From Microbacterium enclense (lineage in GTDB: Bacteria; Actinomycetota; Actinomycetes; Actinomycetales; Microbacteriaceae), in the NCBI GenBank assembly GCA_038182865.1, contig CP116226.1, forward strand, positions 310,001-374,000: a DNA stretch of 64,000 nt, given 5' to 3'. Both the position numbers and the translations under genes were made by a program. Of the stretch, positions 1 to 9,340 are shown one piece after another (position 1 is the first letter of the stretch; the number at the start of each line of letters is the position of its first letter). The notes beneath the pieces were generated by a model. It searched no databases and was not told the DNA's origin. It saw nothing but the letters and a program-made list of their open reading frames with translations.

Positions 1-96
1 AGCGGAGGGTCATGGCATCCACCCTGCCACCGACCTCCGACATCGGCTGGCGGAAATCGGACACGGCCGTGGGCCGCCCGACGCCCCCCGCGCGGC

Positions 97-2103
97 TCAG
101 CCCTGCGCGATCGCGAACCCTCCCGCGGGAACCACCACCGTGACCGCCCCCGTCGCCGAGGTCGTCCGCACCAGTCCACCCGACGCGTCGTAGACCTTCA
201 CCGTGGACGTGGCACCGGCAGCACCGATCGTGGTGCGCTGGGGCGCGATGGCGCTCGACTGCACGAGCTCGGCGCGCGCGTCGCCGCCGAGCACCAGCCG
301 CGAGATCCAGGGCCGCACGATGAGCCCGTCGAGCGTCAATTCACCCCGCTGCACCGTCACCCGGGCCTGAGACCCGTTCACCGCGGAGGTCAGCTGCTGC
401 GGCAGCAGAGCACCGGGCGTGGGCGAGATGCCCTGTGCGGGCCCCTCGACCTTCAGCACGCCCGCGCCGCGCCACGTCGAGTGCGACGTCTCCCCCGGCT
501 CGGCGTAGACCACCGGCTCGACCCATCGGCGCGTGTCCGACGGTCCCAGGTCCCACGTCGCGCTCTGCTTCCGCGTGAGGGTGAGCGCGTCACCCGACCA
601 GCTCGATTCGCCCGTCCACGACGTCGGCGTCGAGACCGCACCGTCGGTGTGCGTGGCATCCTCCGCTTCGACGTACGTCAGACCCACGCGGCTCTCGACC
701 GACGTCAACGCCGTCGCGCGCGCCGCGACCTCGGGGTGCGCGTCGAGCGCGAGCGCGGTCAGCAGACCGTGGATCGTCGACTCCGCGCCACTGTTGCGGT
801 TCACCGTCCCGTCAGGCTGCAGTCCGTCGAAGCTCACTCCGGTCGCGGGGTCGTACATGCGCACCCCCGCGTGGTTCGCGCCGAAGAACCACGCCGCCTG
901 CAGGCCCGCGAGCTCGGCGAAGGCCGGCGACCCGGTCGTATCCGCCAGCGCCAGCAGCGACTGCACGCGCGAGTCGGCACCGTACGCGATCTGCACGCGA
1001 TCGGTGGGGCTCGGGAACCAGCCGTTGTCGGGTCCCCCGGCGGTCAGCAGCGTGGTGGTGAAGCTCGTCGCATCCGTGATCGCCGGAGCAACAAGAGCGT
1101 CGTCGCCGAACAGTGCACCGGCCTCGGCGAGCGCCGCGGGCATCTGCGAGCCCCACGCGTGCCACATCGCGGGCGACTGCGCCCAGGGCAGGATCGCCCC
1201 GTAGGGCCACTGGCGCGTGTTCCCGGATGCCATGGCCGCCACGCCCTCGGCGAGCTGTCGCGCCGCGGTGGCCGACGACTCATCACCGGCGCGCACGGCC
1301 GCGGTCAGTCCGAGGACGGCCTCGGCCGAGGCATCCGCCCCGTCGACGATCAGCCACGACGGCACCCGCATGCCGTCGGCCTCGTCGTACTGCCCGTACG
1401 AGGACAGCACGTCGCGTTCGATCGCTGCACGGGAGAGGGCGAGGCGCTCCTTGAGGAACGCCGCGAAGTCCGGGTCGTCGTCGACGAAGGCGGCGTACCC
1501 CTCGCCGAGGGCCCACACGGTCCGGGCCGTCCAGTAGCTGGGGCCGGAGTCCGAGGGGTCGGGCAGTTCGACGGGCTCCGCCGACGGGTTGAGATCGCCG
1601 TCGGGCTGCATCCAGAGCACGACATTGCCCGCCGATGGGCCGTCGGTCGTCTGGTGGTACGCGACGGTCCGGAGGAGTTCGTATGCCTTCCGTCTGCTGT
1701 CGGCGTCGCCGGTCTGCTCCCAGTGCCGGATGTACACGACCGCGGCGCGGGTGTTGTCGTCGGCGTTGTAGGCACCCTGCCCCCAGTCGCCGGTCACGGG
1801 ATCGAGCGGACCCCCGCCCACGCGTTCGAAGGTGCCGCCGTCGCGGGCATCGGCGTACGTCCAGGGCGCGAGGAGCGTCGGTTCCTCGGCCTGACGGTAG
1901 GTGGAGTGCCCCGCGACGCCCGCGGGCGGAGTGGCCTCACCGAGCAGGAAGTCGAGGTGGTCGAGGTTGGTCAGCGGCGCGGCGGCCGGGGCCGCGGCGC
2001 CGTCCGCGGGCGCCGCAGCGGACGCCGGCCCGGCGGTCAGCGGCACGGCCAGCGCGACGGCACCGAGGGCCGCCGTGATGCGCGCACTCCATCGTGCGTT
2101 CAT
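97..2103 (-). CDS. Secreted glycosidase-like protein, (alpha/alpha)6 type
   Basis: This 668-residue protein begins with a Sec signal peptide (residues 1-29, ending AGPASA) and is expected outside the cell. Residues of about 100-460 are helix-rich with spaced aromatic and acidic motifs such as NADDNTRAA and NRNSGAEST, which suits an (alpha/alpha)6-toroid glycosidase. From about residue 480 a beta-rich tail starts with VEAED, as carbohydrate-binding modules of the CBM6/35 kind often do. I cannot name the GH family or the catalytic acids. It is the last gene of a sugar-uptake operon, 126 nt after the GH130 gene, so it probably trims an external glycan whose products the ABC system imports. The start ATG has AAAGGAT upstream. 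Confidence 0.7.
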   Translation of the reverse strand: MNARWSARITAALGAVALAVPLTAGPASAAAPADGAAAPAAAPLTNLDHLDFLLGEATPPAGVAGHSTYRQAEEPTLLAPWTYADARDGGTFERVGGGPLDPVTGDWGQGAYNADDNTRAAVVYIRHWEQTGDADSRRKAYELLRTVAYHQTTDGPSAGNVVLWMQPDGDLNPSAEPVELPDPSDSGPSYWTARTVWALGEGYAAFVDDDPDFAAFLKERLALSRAAIERDVLSSYGQYDEADGMRVPSWLIVDGADASAEAVLGLTAAVRAGDESSATAARQLAEGVAAMASGNTRQWPYGAILPWAQSPAMWHAWGSQMPAALAEAGALFGDDALVAPAITDATSFTTTLLTAGGPDNGWFPSPTDRVQIAYGADSRVQSLLALADTTGSPAFAELAGLQAAWFFGANHAGVRMYDPATGVSFDGLQPDGTVNRNSGAESTIHGLLTALALDAHPEVAARATALTSVESRVGLTYVEAEDATHTDGAVSTPTSWTGESSWSGDALTLTRKQSATWDLGPSDTRRWVEPVVYAEPGETSHSTWRGAGVLKVEGPAQGISPTPGALLPQQLTSAVNGSQARVTVQRGELTLDGLIVRPWISRLVLGGDARAELVQSSAIAPQRTTIGAAGATSTVKVYDASGGLVRTTSATGAVTVVVPAGGFAIAQG

Positions 2104-2229
2104 GGGGAGGGGATCCTTTCGATGGGGGTCCGTCCGCCCGCACCGGAGCCGTCACAGCATCCAGCGCAGGCGGGCGAGGTCGGTCCACGCCGCGCCCGAG
2201 CCGTCACGGCGTCGAGCGCGGCGCGGGGG

Positions 2230-3303
2230 TCAGTCCGTGCGCTCGAGCAGGGCGACACCGATCTTGGAGTCGGCCATCCCGTAGAACACGAAGTGGCGAC
2301 CGTCGATCTCCTCGATCGCGGTCGGGAACACGACGTTCGGCACGATGCCGCTGCGCTCGTCGTCGGTCTCGGGGGCGAGCAGTGGCTCCGGCGTCCGCGC
2401 GATCACGCGGCGGGGGTCGTCGGCATCCAGGATCAGAGCGCCCGCGGCGTAGTTCACCTTCTGCTGCTGCGAGAACGCGCTGTCGATGACGCCCGTGACC
2501 CCGTGATGCAGCACGAGCCAGCCCTCCGGGACGCGCAGCGGCGGCGGGCCGCCGCCGATCTTCACCTCTTCGAAGGGGAACTGCGGCCCCGCGACGAAGT
2601 GGTGCTGCTCCCAGAGCGCGAGGTTCGAGAGGTCGTCGCGGACGGATGCCAGGGGCACGTAGCTGATCCAGATCGACTGCCGCTCGTCGTCGACGCCGGC
2701 CGGAACCCGCACACCCTGTCCGGGCTTGGTCTCGCCGAGATCCCACATCGGGCGGTGCAGCACCGCGAGGGCCTCGGTGCCGTCTGGCGCGGTGACCGGC
2801 TCGGGGAAGAAGACCGTGTCCTTGTTGTGGAAGAGGTTGAGGTCCATGTCGAGGTCGTCCTGGTAGCGGAAGAGCACGGGCCCGAGCCGGCGCCACTCGC
2901 GGAGATCCTCCGACACGGCGACCGCGGTGCGAGGGCCCAGCGGGCCGTACGCGACGTAGGTCATGACGTGCAGGCCGAGAGCCTCGATCCAGGTCGTCCG
3001 GGGGTCCTCGGTGCCGGCGTTGTCGGCGCCGCGCTCCCACCCGCGATCGGGTCGGAGCACGACACCCTCGCGCTCGACACCGACGGGCACGCCGTCTTCG
3101 ACGACGACGCGGGCCAGGCCCACGCGCGAGACGTTGCCCTCGGCCACGAGGCGCGGCAGAAGATACAGCCGGCCGTCGGGACCGCGACCGGATGCCGGGT
3201 TCAAGACGCCCTCGGCTTCGTCGGCGTTGCCGGGCTCGGGGGTCATCACCACCCCGATGCGCGTGAGGCGGTAGGGGACGGGGGATTCGGGGGTCATTGT
3301 CAT
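2230..3303 (-). CDS. GH130 family beta-mannoside phosphorylase or mannosidase
   Basis: A cytoplasmic protein of 357 residues with the five-bladed propeller pattern of GH130. The motif AGTEDPRTTW carries the conserved EDPR segment, followed by later propeller motifs such as HNKDTVFFPEP and KIGGGPPP. GH130 enzymes phosphorolyse beta-mannosides (for example mannosyl-glucose), and some members hydrolyse beta-1,2-mannosides; I cannot tell which applies here. The start ATG overlaps the stop of the preceding permease gene by four bases (ATGA), so translation is probably coupled. The second in-frame ATG two codons later is an alternative start. The context suggests intracellular breakdown of an imported mannose-containing oligosaccharide. 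Confidence 0.85.
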   Translation of the reverse strand: MTMTPESPVPYRLTRIGVVMTPEPGNADEAEGVLNPASGRGPDGRLYLLPRLVAEGNVSRVGLARVVVEDGVPVGVEREGVVLRPDRGWERGADNAGTEDPRTTWIEALGLHVMTYVAYGPLGPRTAVAVSEDLREWRRLGPVLFRYQDDLDMDLNLFHNKDTVFFPEPVTAPDGTEALAVLHRPMWDLGETKPGQGVRVPAGVDDERQSIWISYVPLASVRDDLSNLALWEQHHFVAGPQFPFEEVKIGGGPPPLRVPEGWLVLHHGVTGVIDSAFSQQQKVNYAAGALILDADDPRRVIARTPEPLLAPETDDERSGIVPNVVFPTAIEEIDGRHFVFYGMADSKIGVALLERTD

Positions 3304-4127
3304 CCTTTCACTCCGGATCCGAGGTCGTTGGAGGTGAAGTAGCGCTGGAAGATCAGGAACAGCGCCACCGCGGGGGCGGCCAGCACCACGGCGCCGGCCA
3401 TCATCGCGCCGAACGGGTTGGTGGTGGAGGCGGCGATCGTGGAGATGAAGTTCGCGAGCGACACCGCGAGCGGCTGCATCGTCGCGTCCTTGGTGATGAG
3501 GAACGGCCAGAGGAACTCGTTCCACGGGCCGATGAACGTCAGCAGGACCGCGGTGAGCAGTGCCGGCCGCACCAACGGCAGCGCAACGTTCCAGAGGAGC
3601 CGGAACTCCCCCGCGCCGTCGATGCGTGCCGCGTCGAACAGCTCTTTCGGCAGCTGCAGGAAGTACTGCCGGAAGATCACCACCGCCGTGGAGTTGATGA
3701 AGAACGGCAGGATCATGCCGAGGTAGCTGTCGCTGAGCCCGTAGTCGCGGGCGATCATCACGTACAGCGGGATCATCAGCAGCTGGAACGGCACGACCTG
3801 CACGAGCAGGACGAGGGCGAACGTCGCCGACCGACCCCGCCATCTCAGCACCGCGAGGGCGTACCCGGCGAGCACCCCGAATACGAGGGTGCCGAGGATG
3901 ACCCCGCCGGTGAAGATGCCGGAGTTCGCCAACCCCTGCAGGAGATTGATGCGCCCGTCGATGGCGGTGTAGTTCTCCGTCGTCAGGTTCGACGGGTGCG
4001 GGAAGGCCCCCGCGATGGAGGTGTCGGGACTCGTCTGCAGCGACCCGACGACCATGTAGTAGAAGGGGAACAGGAACGCGAGCGCGCCCAGCGTGAGCAC
4101 ACCGTAGGTGACGACTCTGCTTCTCAC
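3300..4127 (-). CDS. ABC sugar transporter permease, MalG type
   Basis: A 275-residue inner-membrane permease with about six membrane segments and the cytoplasmic EAA loop (AARIDGAGEF followed by VALPL), which contacts the ATPase. It is of the CUT1 carbohydrate type. The GTG start overlaps the stop of the preceding permease (GTGA) and is preceded by GGAGG at good spacing. No ATPase gene lies in this operon, so a shared MsmK/MalK-type ATPase encoded elsewhere must energise the transporter, as is common for CUT1 systems in actinobacteria. Confidence 0.92.
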   Translation of the reverse strand: MRSRVVTYGVLTLGALAFLFPFYYMVVGSLQTSPDTSIAGAFPHPSNLTTENYTAIDGRINLLQGLANSGIFTGGVILGTLVFGVLAGYALAVLRWRGRSATFALVLLVQVVPFQLLMIPLYVMIARDYGLSDSYLGMILPFFINSTAVVIFRQYFLQLPKELFDAARIDGAGEFRLLWNVALPLVRPALLTAVLLTFIGPWNEFLWPFLITKDATMQPLAVSLANFISTIAASTTNPFGAMMAGAVVLAAPAVALFLIFQRYFTSNDLGSGVKG

Positions 4128-5098
4128 GATTCCTCCCTTCCCACGAACCGCCGCTGCAGCAGCGCGATGACGAGCACGAAGATGATGAGCACCACGCCGA
4201 TGGCCGCGGCCACGTCGGGGTTCTGCTGCTCGATGCCCTTCTGGTAGATGAGGAGCACGGGCGACGTGGACGCGCCGTTGGGTCCGCCGCCGCTCGTGAG
4301 CAGGTAGGGCTCGGTGAAGAGGTTCGCCCCCGTGATGGTCGCCAGCAGCACGACGAGGAACGTCGCCGGCCGCACGCCCGGCACCGTGACCGAGAAGAAC
4401 TGGCGGAGGCGTCCTCCCCCGTCCATCGCCACCGACTCGTACAGCTCTTTCTGCACGTTCTGCAGCGCCGCGAGGTAGAGCAGGATGTAGAACCCCAGTC
4501 CCTTCCAGGTGACGAACAGCGCGATCGTGGGCATGGCGAGGGCCGAGTTGACCAGCCACGACGGGTTCGGCGCGAGCGGCCCCAGCACGTTGTTGATGAG
4601 TCCCGTGTTCGAGAACAGGAACAGCCACACAGCGACGACGGCGACGGATGCCGTGACATACGGCACGTAGAACGCGACGCGGAAGAAGGTCCGGGCGCGC
4701 ACCACGCGGTCCAGGGCCGTGGCCAGCAGGATCGAGAGCACCACGGTCAGCGGGACGTTGATGATCAGGAAGATCCCGACGTTGCCGAACGCCCGCCAGA
4801 CGTCGGGATCGGTGAGGGCGGTGACATAGTTGTCGAGCCCGACGAAGGGCCGGTCGACCTGCGCTCCCGGGGCGGTGAAGAAGTAGTCGTGGAACGACAT
4901 CCACACCGCGAAGATCACGGGGTACGCGAAGACGACGCCGACGAAGATCAGGTACGGAGCGGAGAACAGGATGCCGAGCGGCTGCGCGCCGAACGGTCGG
5001 CGCCGCTTCGTCCCGGCATCCATCGCTCCCCCGGCACGACCGGACCGGCCGGGGTCGCCCCCGGTCCGACCGGTCGTGCCGGCGAGATCGACGGTCAT
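4124..5098 (-). CDS. ABC sugar transporter permease, MalF type
   Basis: A 324-residue permease with a short Gly- and Arg-rich cytoplasmic N terminus, about six membrane segments and an EAA loop (ESVAMDGGGRLRQFF). It pairs with the next permease to form the membrane channel of a CUT1 sugar importer. The start ATG lies a single base after the stop of the binding-protein gene, so translation is probably coupled. Gene order binding protein, MalF, MalG is standard for these operons. Confidence 0.92.
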   Translation of the reverse strand: MTVDLAGTTGRTGGDPGRSGRAGGAMDAGTKRRRPFGAQPLGILFSAPYLIFVGVVFAYPVIFAVWMSFHDYFFTAPGAQVDRPFVGLDNYVTALTDPDVWRAFGNVGIFLIINVPLTVVLSILLATALDRVVRARTFFRVAFYVPYVTASVAVVAVWLFLFSNTGLINNVLGPLAPNPSWLVNSALAMPTIALFVTWKGLGFYILLYLAALQNVQKELYESVAMDGGGRLRQFFSVTVPGVRPATFLVVLLATITGANLFTEPYLLTSGGGPNGASTSPVLLIYQKGIEQQNPDVAAAIGVVLIIFVLVIALLQRRFVGREES

Positions 5099-5099
5099 G

Positions 5100-6383
5100 T
5101 CACTTCCCCGCCGCGAGCTGGTCGATCTGGCTCTTGGCATCCGAGAGGAAGGTCGACACGTCGCCCTCACCGAAGATGACCGCCTTCGAGTAGCCGTCGC
5201 GGAACGCCTGCCAGATCTCCACCGAGTTCTGCACGTTCGGCACCTCGACGGTGCGCGCGGCTTGGTCACCGAACTCCTCGTAGGCGGGGTTCGCCTGGAA
5301 GTAGTCGGCGTAGGTGGTCGTCAGATCCTTCCGCAGCGGCATCTGGCCGGTCTCGTTCAGCCAGGCGCCGTCCTGCTCCTCGCTGGTGGCGAACTTCAGC
5401 ACGTCCCAGGCTGTGGCCTTGTTGTCGCACGCGGTGAACAGGCCGACATTCTTCGCGTCGCTGAACGTCCAGGTCTGATCGGCCGCGACGCCCTTCTCGG
5501 TCGGCACCGGCACGGCGCCCCAGTTGACCTTGTCCTTGTAGACCGACACGGCCCAGGGACCGACGATCGCCATCGCAGCCTGGCCATCGGCGAACGCGTC
5601 GCCCTGATACTGCTCGTTGCCGGCGAGCTGCTCGCTGTAGATGGTGCGCCAGAAGTCGGCGACCGCCTCGCCGTTCGCGTCGTCGAAGGTCGCCTGGCCG
5701 TCCTGGACGAGCTGCGTCCCTCCGGTCTGCGCCGCGTACAGCGGGTAGAAGTCGAACCACGACTGGAAGAACTCACTCGTCGGCGCCGGGTTGATCGCGT
5801 ACGGGGCGACCCCGGCCCCTTTCAGGGTGCGCGAGGCCGTGAGGAACTCGTCGTACGTCGACAGCTGCGGGTTCTCGGGGTCGAGGCCCGCCTTGGCGAA
5901 GAGGTCCTTGTTGTAGAAGATCATGACGGGGTTGCTCTTCCACGGCAGTTGATAGAAGCCGCCGTCGTCGGAGCGGTACTGGTCAGCGAGGTCGCCGCTG
6001 CGGTCGGTGATGTACTGCTCGCCGTCGGGGAACTCCGACAGGTTCACCAGGCCGCCCTGCTTCTGGAAGCCCGGAACCGCTGCCGGCGAGGTGTTGAAGA
6101 TCAGGCACGGGGCGTTGCCGGCCGTGATCGCGGCGCCGATGACCTCCTCGCTGGACGAACCGGCGGGAATCTCCTGCGCGGTGATCTGCTGGTCGGGGTT
6201 GGCCGCGTTCCAGGCGTCGACCATCTGCTGGCCCCACGCGATCTCGGCGGCGTTGTTGGAGTACCAGATCGTGATGGGGCCGCGGGCGTCCATGCCGCCG
6301 CCTCCCCCACCGCCGCCGCTGCAGGCGGAGAGGGCCAGGATGCCGGTGGCTGCTACTGCTGTGGCGAGAATGCGTCGTCGCAT
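5100..6383 (-). CDS. Sugar-binding lipoprotein of an ABC importer
   Basis: A 427-residue solute-binding protein of the extracellular CUT1 type. It starts with a lipoprotein signal (MRRRILATA... with lipobox LSAC), then a run of eight glycines as a flexible linker, then a two-lobed periplasmic-binding fold (ITIWYSNNAAEIAWGQQMV near the start; repeated aromatic sugar-stacking positions). A strong AAGGAGGAAG site precedes the ATG. Its substrate is unknown; the GH130 gene suggests a manno-oligosaccharide. Confidence 0.93.
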   Translation of the reverse strand: MRRRILATAVAATGILALSACSGGGGGGGGMDARGPITIWYSNNAAEIAWGQQMVDAWNAANPDQQITAQEIPAGSSSEEVIGAAITAGNAPCLIFNTSPAAVPGFQKQGGLVNLSEFPDGEQYITDRSGDLADQYRSDDGGFYQLPWKSNPVMIFYNKDLFAKAGLDPENPQLSTYDEFLTASRTLKGAGVAPYAINPAPTSEFFQSWFDFYPLYAAQTGGTQLVQDGQATFDDANGEAVADFWRTIYSEQLAGNEQYQGDAFADGQAAMAIVGPWAVSVYKDKVNWGAVPVPTEKGVAADQTWTFSDAKNVGLFTACDNKATAWDVLKFATSEEQDGAWLNETGQMPLRKDLTTTYADYFQANPAYEEFGDQAARTVEVPNVQNSVEIWQAFRDGYSKAVIFGEGDVSTFLSDAKSQIDQLAAGK

Positions 6384-6401
6384 GTCTTCCTCCTTGTGAG
6401 T

Positions 6402-6417
6402 GCGGACGGGGGTCCGC
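6402..6417. other. Hairpin between repressor and binding-protein genes
   Basis: A perfect inverted repeat GCGGAC-GGGG-GTCCGC sits in the 41-nt gap between the lacI-type gene and the binding-protein gene. It could adjust the relative amounts of the two messages by stopping or protecting transcripts. There is no T-run. Confidence 0.4.
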
Positions 6418-6424
6418 GGGTGCG

Positions 6425-7555
6425 TCAGGGGGTGGGGGGCGCGTCCGTCTCGGTCGTGGGACGCGGGTCCCCGTGCGCGGCAGGCCGCGGGGCGGCGTGC
6501 GGGGCTTTCCCGGCTGCGCGGGGACGCGGGGCGGTCGAGGCACGCGGTGCCGCGGTCGAGGCACGCACGACGAGCCGGGGGTCGGGGAGCGCGAGGGCCT
6601 CGGGGACGGCGCCGCCGATCGCGGCCAACAGGGCGCGGGCTGCGGCGGCGCCCCATCCGCGAGCGTCGGTGGCGACACTGGTGAGCGCCGGGTGCAGGTG
6701 GCGGCCGATCTCGACGTCGTCGAAGCCCGTGATCGACAGGTCGTCCGGCACGCGGAGTCCGCGCTTCTGCGCACGCCCGAGACCGGCGATCGCCATGTTG
6801 TCGTTGGAGTAGACGATCGCGGTCGGCGGGGTGGCGTCATCCAGAAGCTCGTCCGTGGCGCGTGCGCCGTCGGCCGCGCTGAAGTCGGTCTCGAGGACGC
6901 GGGCACGGATGCCACGGGCTGCGGCCGCGCTCTCGAACGCCGCCGCGCGGTGTCGCCCGTGCAGCATCGCGGCGGGGCCGGCGACGTGGGCGATGTCGGT
7001 GTGCCCGAGGTCGGCGAGATGGTCGACGGCGAGCCGGATGCCGGCACCGTCGTCGACCGAGACCGAGGTGAAGGGGCTGTCGACGTCGGGGACACCGAGG
7101 GTCACGGCGGCGATGCCGAGGCCCGCGACGAGATTCACCCGCGGGTCGTCGGCACGAAGGTCGGAGAGGATGACGCCGTCGATGCGGCGGTCGGCGGCGA
7201 GGCCCCGGTAGGTCTCGGCCTCGTGGCGCCCCGGTGTCGCCGCCGCGAGCACGAGCACCTGCCCCGAGACCGAGAACTCGTCTTCGACACCCGCGATGAA
7301 GGAGGGGAAGAACGGGTCGGCGGCGATCACGTCGGGGCTGCGGCCGATCACGAGGCCGCACGCGAAGGCACGACCGACGCTGAGGGAGCGCGCTCGCAGG
7401 CTCGGGCTCCACCCCATGTCGGCGGCGACGGCGAGGATCCGTTCGCGGGTGTCGGGTGACACACCGGCACGGCCGTTCAGGGCGAACGACACGAGGCCCT
7501 TGCTGACACCCGCGCGCCGCGCGACGTCGGCGATCGTGGGTCGCGTCTCGTCCAT
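6425..7555 (-). CDS. LacI family repressor of the sugar operon
   Basis: A 376-residue repressor with an N-terminal LacI helix-turn-helix (TIADVARRAGVSKGLVSFAL) and hinge, followed by a periplasmic-binding-like effector domain. After residue ~330 there is an unusual Arg/Pro/Ala-rich tail of about 40 residues that looks disordered. It is the first gene of the operon and its promoter region holds two copies of an AACCGGTT palindrome, so it probably represses itself together with the transport and enzyme genes. GAGGTGAC precedes the ATG. Confidence 0.92.
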   Translation of the reverse strand: MDETRPTIADVARRAGVSKGLVSFALNGRAGVSPDTRERILAVAADMGWSPSLRARSLSVGRAFACGLVIGRSPDVIAADPFFPSFIAGVEDEFSVSGQVLVLAAATPGRHEAETYRGLAADRRIDGVILSDLRADDPRVNLVAGLGIAAVTLGVPDVDSPFTSVSVDDGAGIRLAVDHLADLGHTDIAHVAGPAAMLHGRHRAAAFESAAAARGIRARVLETDFSAADGARATDELLDDATPPTAIVYSNDNMAIAGLGRAQKRGLRVPDDLSITGFDDVEIGRHLHPALTSVATDARGWGAAAARALLAAIGGAVPEALALPDPRLVVRASTAAPRASTAPRPRAAGKAPHAAPRPAAHGDPRPTTETDAPPTP

Positions 7556-7584
7556 GGTCCGTCACCTCGTCGTGGTCGGCCGGT

Positions 7585-7620
7585 CTAAACCGGTTAAGTG
7601 ATCGCTACTCTAAACCGGTT
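7585..7620. promoter_or_regulatory. Twin LacI-type operators
   Basis: Two direct copies of CTAAACCGGTT (7585-7595 and 7610-7620), each with the palindromic core AACCGGTT, are set 25 bp apart upstream of the lacI-type gene. A central CG flanked by A/T is typical of LacI-family operators. Confidence 0.75.
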
Positions 7621-7820
7621 CAGGCGCGGAGGTCAAGAGCCTGCGGGCGAGCGGCGTGGCCCGCGGAGGGCCGGGGGCCGAGGGAGGATGAATGCCCCGC
7701 GAAAGTCCTCCGCTCGCTCCTCGTCCTCGCCCGGGCCGGCGGGTGAGCGGCGCGCACGAAGGGGGCGGGAACGGCCAGGGCGTCCCGGCGCAACCCCCGC
7801 GCGATGTCGGAGGTCATGGG

Positions 7821-7826
7821 TAGCGT
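7821..7826 (+). promoter_or_regulatory. -10 hexamer TAGCGT, leaderless start
   Basis: The hexamer lies six bases before the ATG of the oxidoreductase gene, so the transcript is predicted to begin at or next to the start codon. Confidence 0.6.
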
Positions 7827-7832
7827 GAGGCC

Positions 7833-9260
7833 ATGAGCGACAGCGAATACGACCTCATCGTCATCGGCGCCGGCCCCGTCGGCGAGAACGTCGCCGACCG
7901 CGCGGTCCAGGCGGGGCTCACCGCGGTGATCGTCGAGTCCGAACTCGTCGGCGGCGAGTGCTCGTACTGGGCCTGCATGCCGTCCAAGGCGCTGCTGCGC
8001 AGTGGCGCGGCTCTGCGCGCGGCGCGCGATGTCGACGGCGCGAAGCAGGCTGTGACCGGCGACCTCGACGTCGCCGCGGTCCTCCGCCGCCGCGACACCA
8101 TGACGAGCGACTGGAACGATTCGGGCCAGGTCGAGTGGCTGCAGGGGGCGGGCATCGACCTCGTGCGCGGCCACGGGCGACTCACCGGCGACAAGACCGT
8201 CCGGGTGACCGCCGCCGACGGCACGACCACCGACCTCGTCGCCCGTCACGCCGTGGCCGTCTGCACCGGCTCGGCCGCCCTGCTTCCCGACATCGCGGGC
8301 CTGGCCGACATCTCTCCGTGGACGAGCCGTGAAGCGACCGCCGTCCAGCAGATCCCCGGCTCGCTGGCGATCCTCGGCGGCGGGGTGGTCGGTGCTGAAA
8401 TGGCGACGGCGTTCGCCAGCCTGGGCGCGGAGGTCACGGTCATCGCCCGCTCGGGTCTCCTCGGCGGCACCGAGCCTTTCGCCGGCGAGCTCGTCGCCGC
8501 CTCGCTCCGTGAGCGGGGCGTGACCGTGAAGACCGGAACGGATGCCACGGCCGCGCGCCGCGACACCGACGGGCGCGCGGTGCTCGACCTCTCCGACGGC
8601 ACCACTGTCACGGCCGACGAGGTCCTCGTCGCGACGGGTCGCGTTCCGCGGACCGACGATCTGGGCCTGGATGCCGTGGGCCTCACCGCCGGCGAGTGGA
8701 TCGACGTCGACGACACCCTGCGCGTGCGCGGGGTCGACTGGCTGTACGCCGTCGGCGATGTGAACCACCGAGCCCTGCTGACCCACCAAGGCAAGTACCA
8801 GGCCCGCGCCGCCGGCGACGTGATCGCGGCCCGCGCGCAGGGCGGAGAGGTCGACGACGCCCCCTGGGGCGCGCACGTCGCGACGGCCGATCACGACGCC
8901 GTTCCGCAGGCGACCTTCACCGATCCCGAGGTGGCATCGGTAGGACTCACCGCCGCGAAGGCCGAGGAGCGGGGCCTGAACGTGAAGGTGCTCGACTACG
9001 ACCTCGCCCACGTGGCCGGATCGAGCGAGCAGTCGGATTCCTACGTCGGTCAGGCGCGCGCGATCGTCGATCTGGATCGCGGTGTCCTCGTCGGCGCGAC
9101 GTTCGTCGGCCCCGACATCGCCGAACTGCTGCACTCCGCGACCATCGCCATCGTCGGAGAAGTGCCGGTGAAGAGGCTCTGGCACGCGGTGCCGTCGTAC
9201 CCCACCGTGAGCGAGGTCTGGTTGCGGCTGCTCGAGACGCTCGGCCGCGACAGCGCCTGA
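7833..9260 (+). CDS. FAD-dependent pyridine nucleotide-disulfide oxidoreductase
   Basis: A 475-residue flavoprotein of the dihydrolipoamide dehydrogenase/mercuric reductase superfamily. It has an N-terminal FAD dinucleotide motif (VIGAGPVGENVA), the redox-active disulfide CSYWAC (C-x4-C), a second NAD(P) motif (ILGGGVVGAEMA) and the second FAD motif (YAVGDVN). The C-terminal dimer domain has HAVPSYPTVSE, where true lipoamide dehydrogenases have the H-x-H-P pair, so the substrate may not be lipoamide; no E1/E2 genes are nearby. The start is fixed by a TAGCGT box six bases upstream. Confidence 0.88.
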   Translation: MSDSEYDLIVIGAGPVGENVADRAVQAGLTAVIVESELVGGECSYWACMPSKALLRSGAALRAARDVDGAKQAVTGDLDVAAVLRRRDTMTSDWNDSGQVEWLQGAGIDLVRGHGRLTGDKTVRVTAADGTTTDLVARHAVAVCTGSAALLPDIAGLADISPWTSREATAVQQIPGSLAILGGGVVGAEMATAFASLGAEVTVIARSGLLGGTEPFAGELVAASLRERGVTVKTGTDATAARRDTDGRAVLDLSDGTTVTADEVLVATGRVPRTDDLGLDAVGLTAGEWIDVDDTLRVRGVDWLYAVGDVNHRALLTHQGKYQARAAGDVIAARAQGGEVDDAPWGAHVATADHDAVPQATFTDPEVASVGLTAAKAEERGLNVKVLDYDLAHVAGSSEQSDSYVGQARAIVDLDRGVLVGATFVGPDIAELLHSATIAIVGEVPVKRLWHAVPSYPTVSEVWLRLLETLGRDSA

Positions 9261-9327
9261 CCCCACCCGGTCCGGCGGACCCGCCGTCGGACGACACCGG
9301 CGCGATACCCGGGCCCGGCGCGACGAG

Positions 9328-9333
9328 TAGTCT
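9328..9333 (+). promoter_or_regulatory. -10 hexamer TAGTCT, leaderless start
   Basis: Seven bases separate this hexamer from the ATG of the DUF1697 gene. Confidence 0.55.
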
Positions 9334-9340
9334 CGCAGCC

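Noticed and set aside
481..3342. A 953-codon open frame on the plus strand opposite the glycosidase and GH130 genes
   Set aside because: It is a GC-driven shadow: the protein is Arg/Val/Gly-rich without motifs, and the minus-strand genes have clear families and signals.
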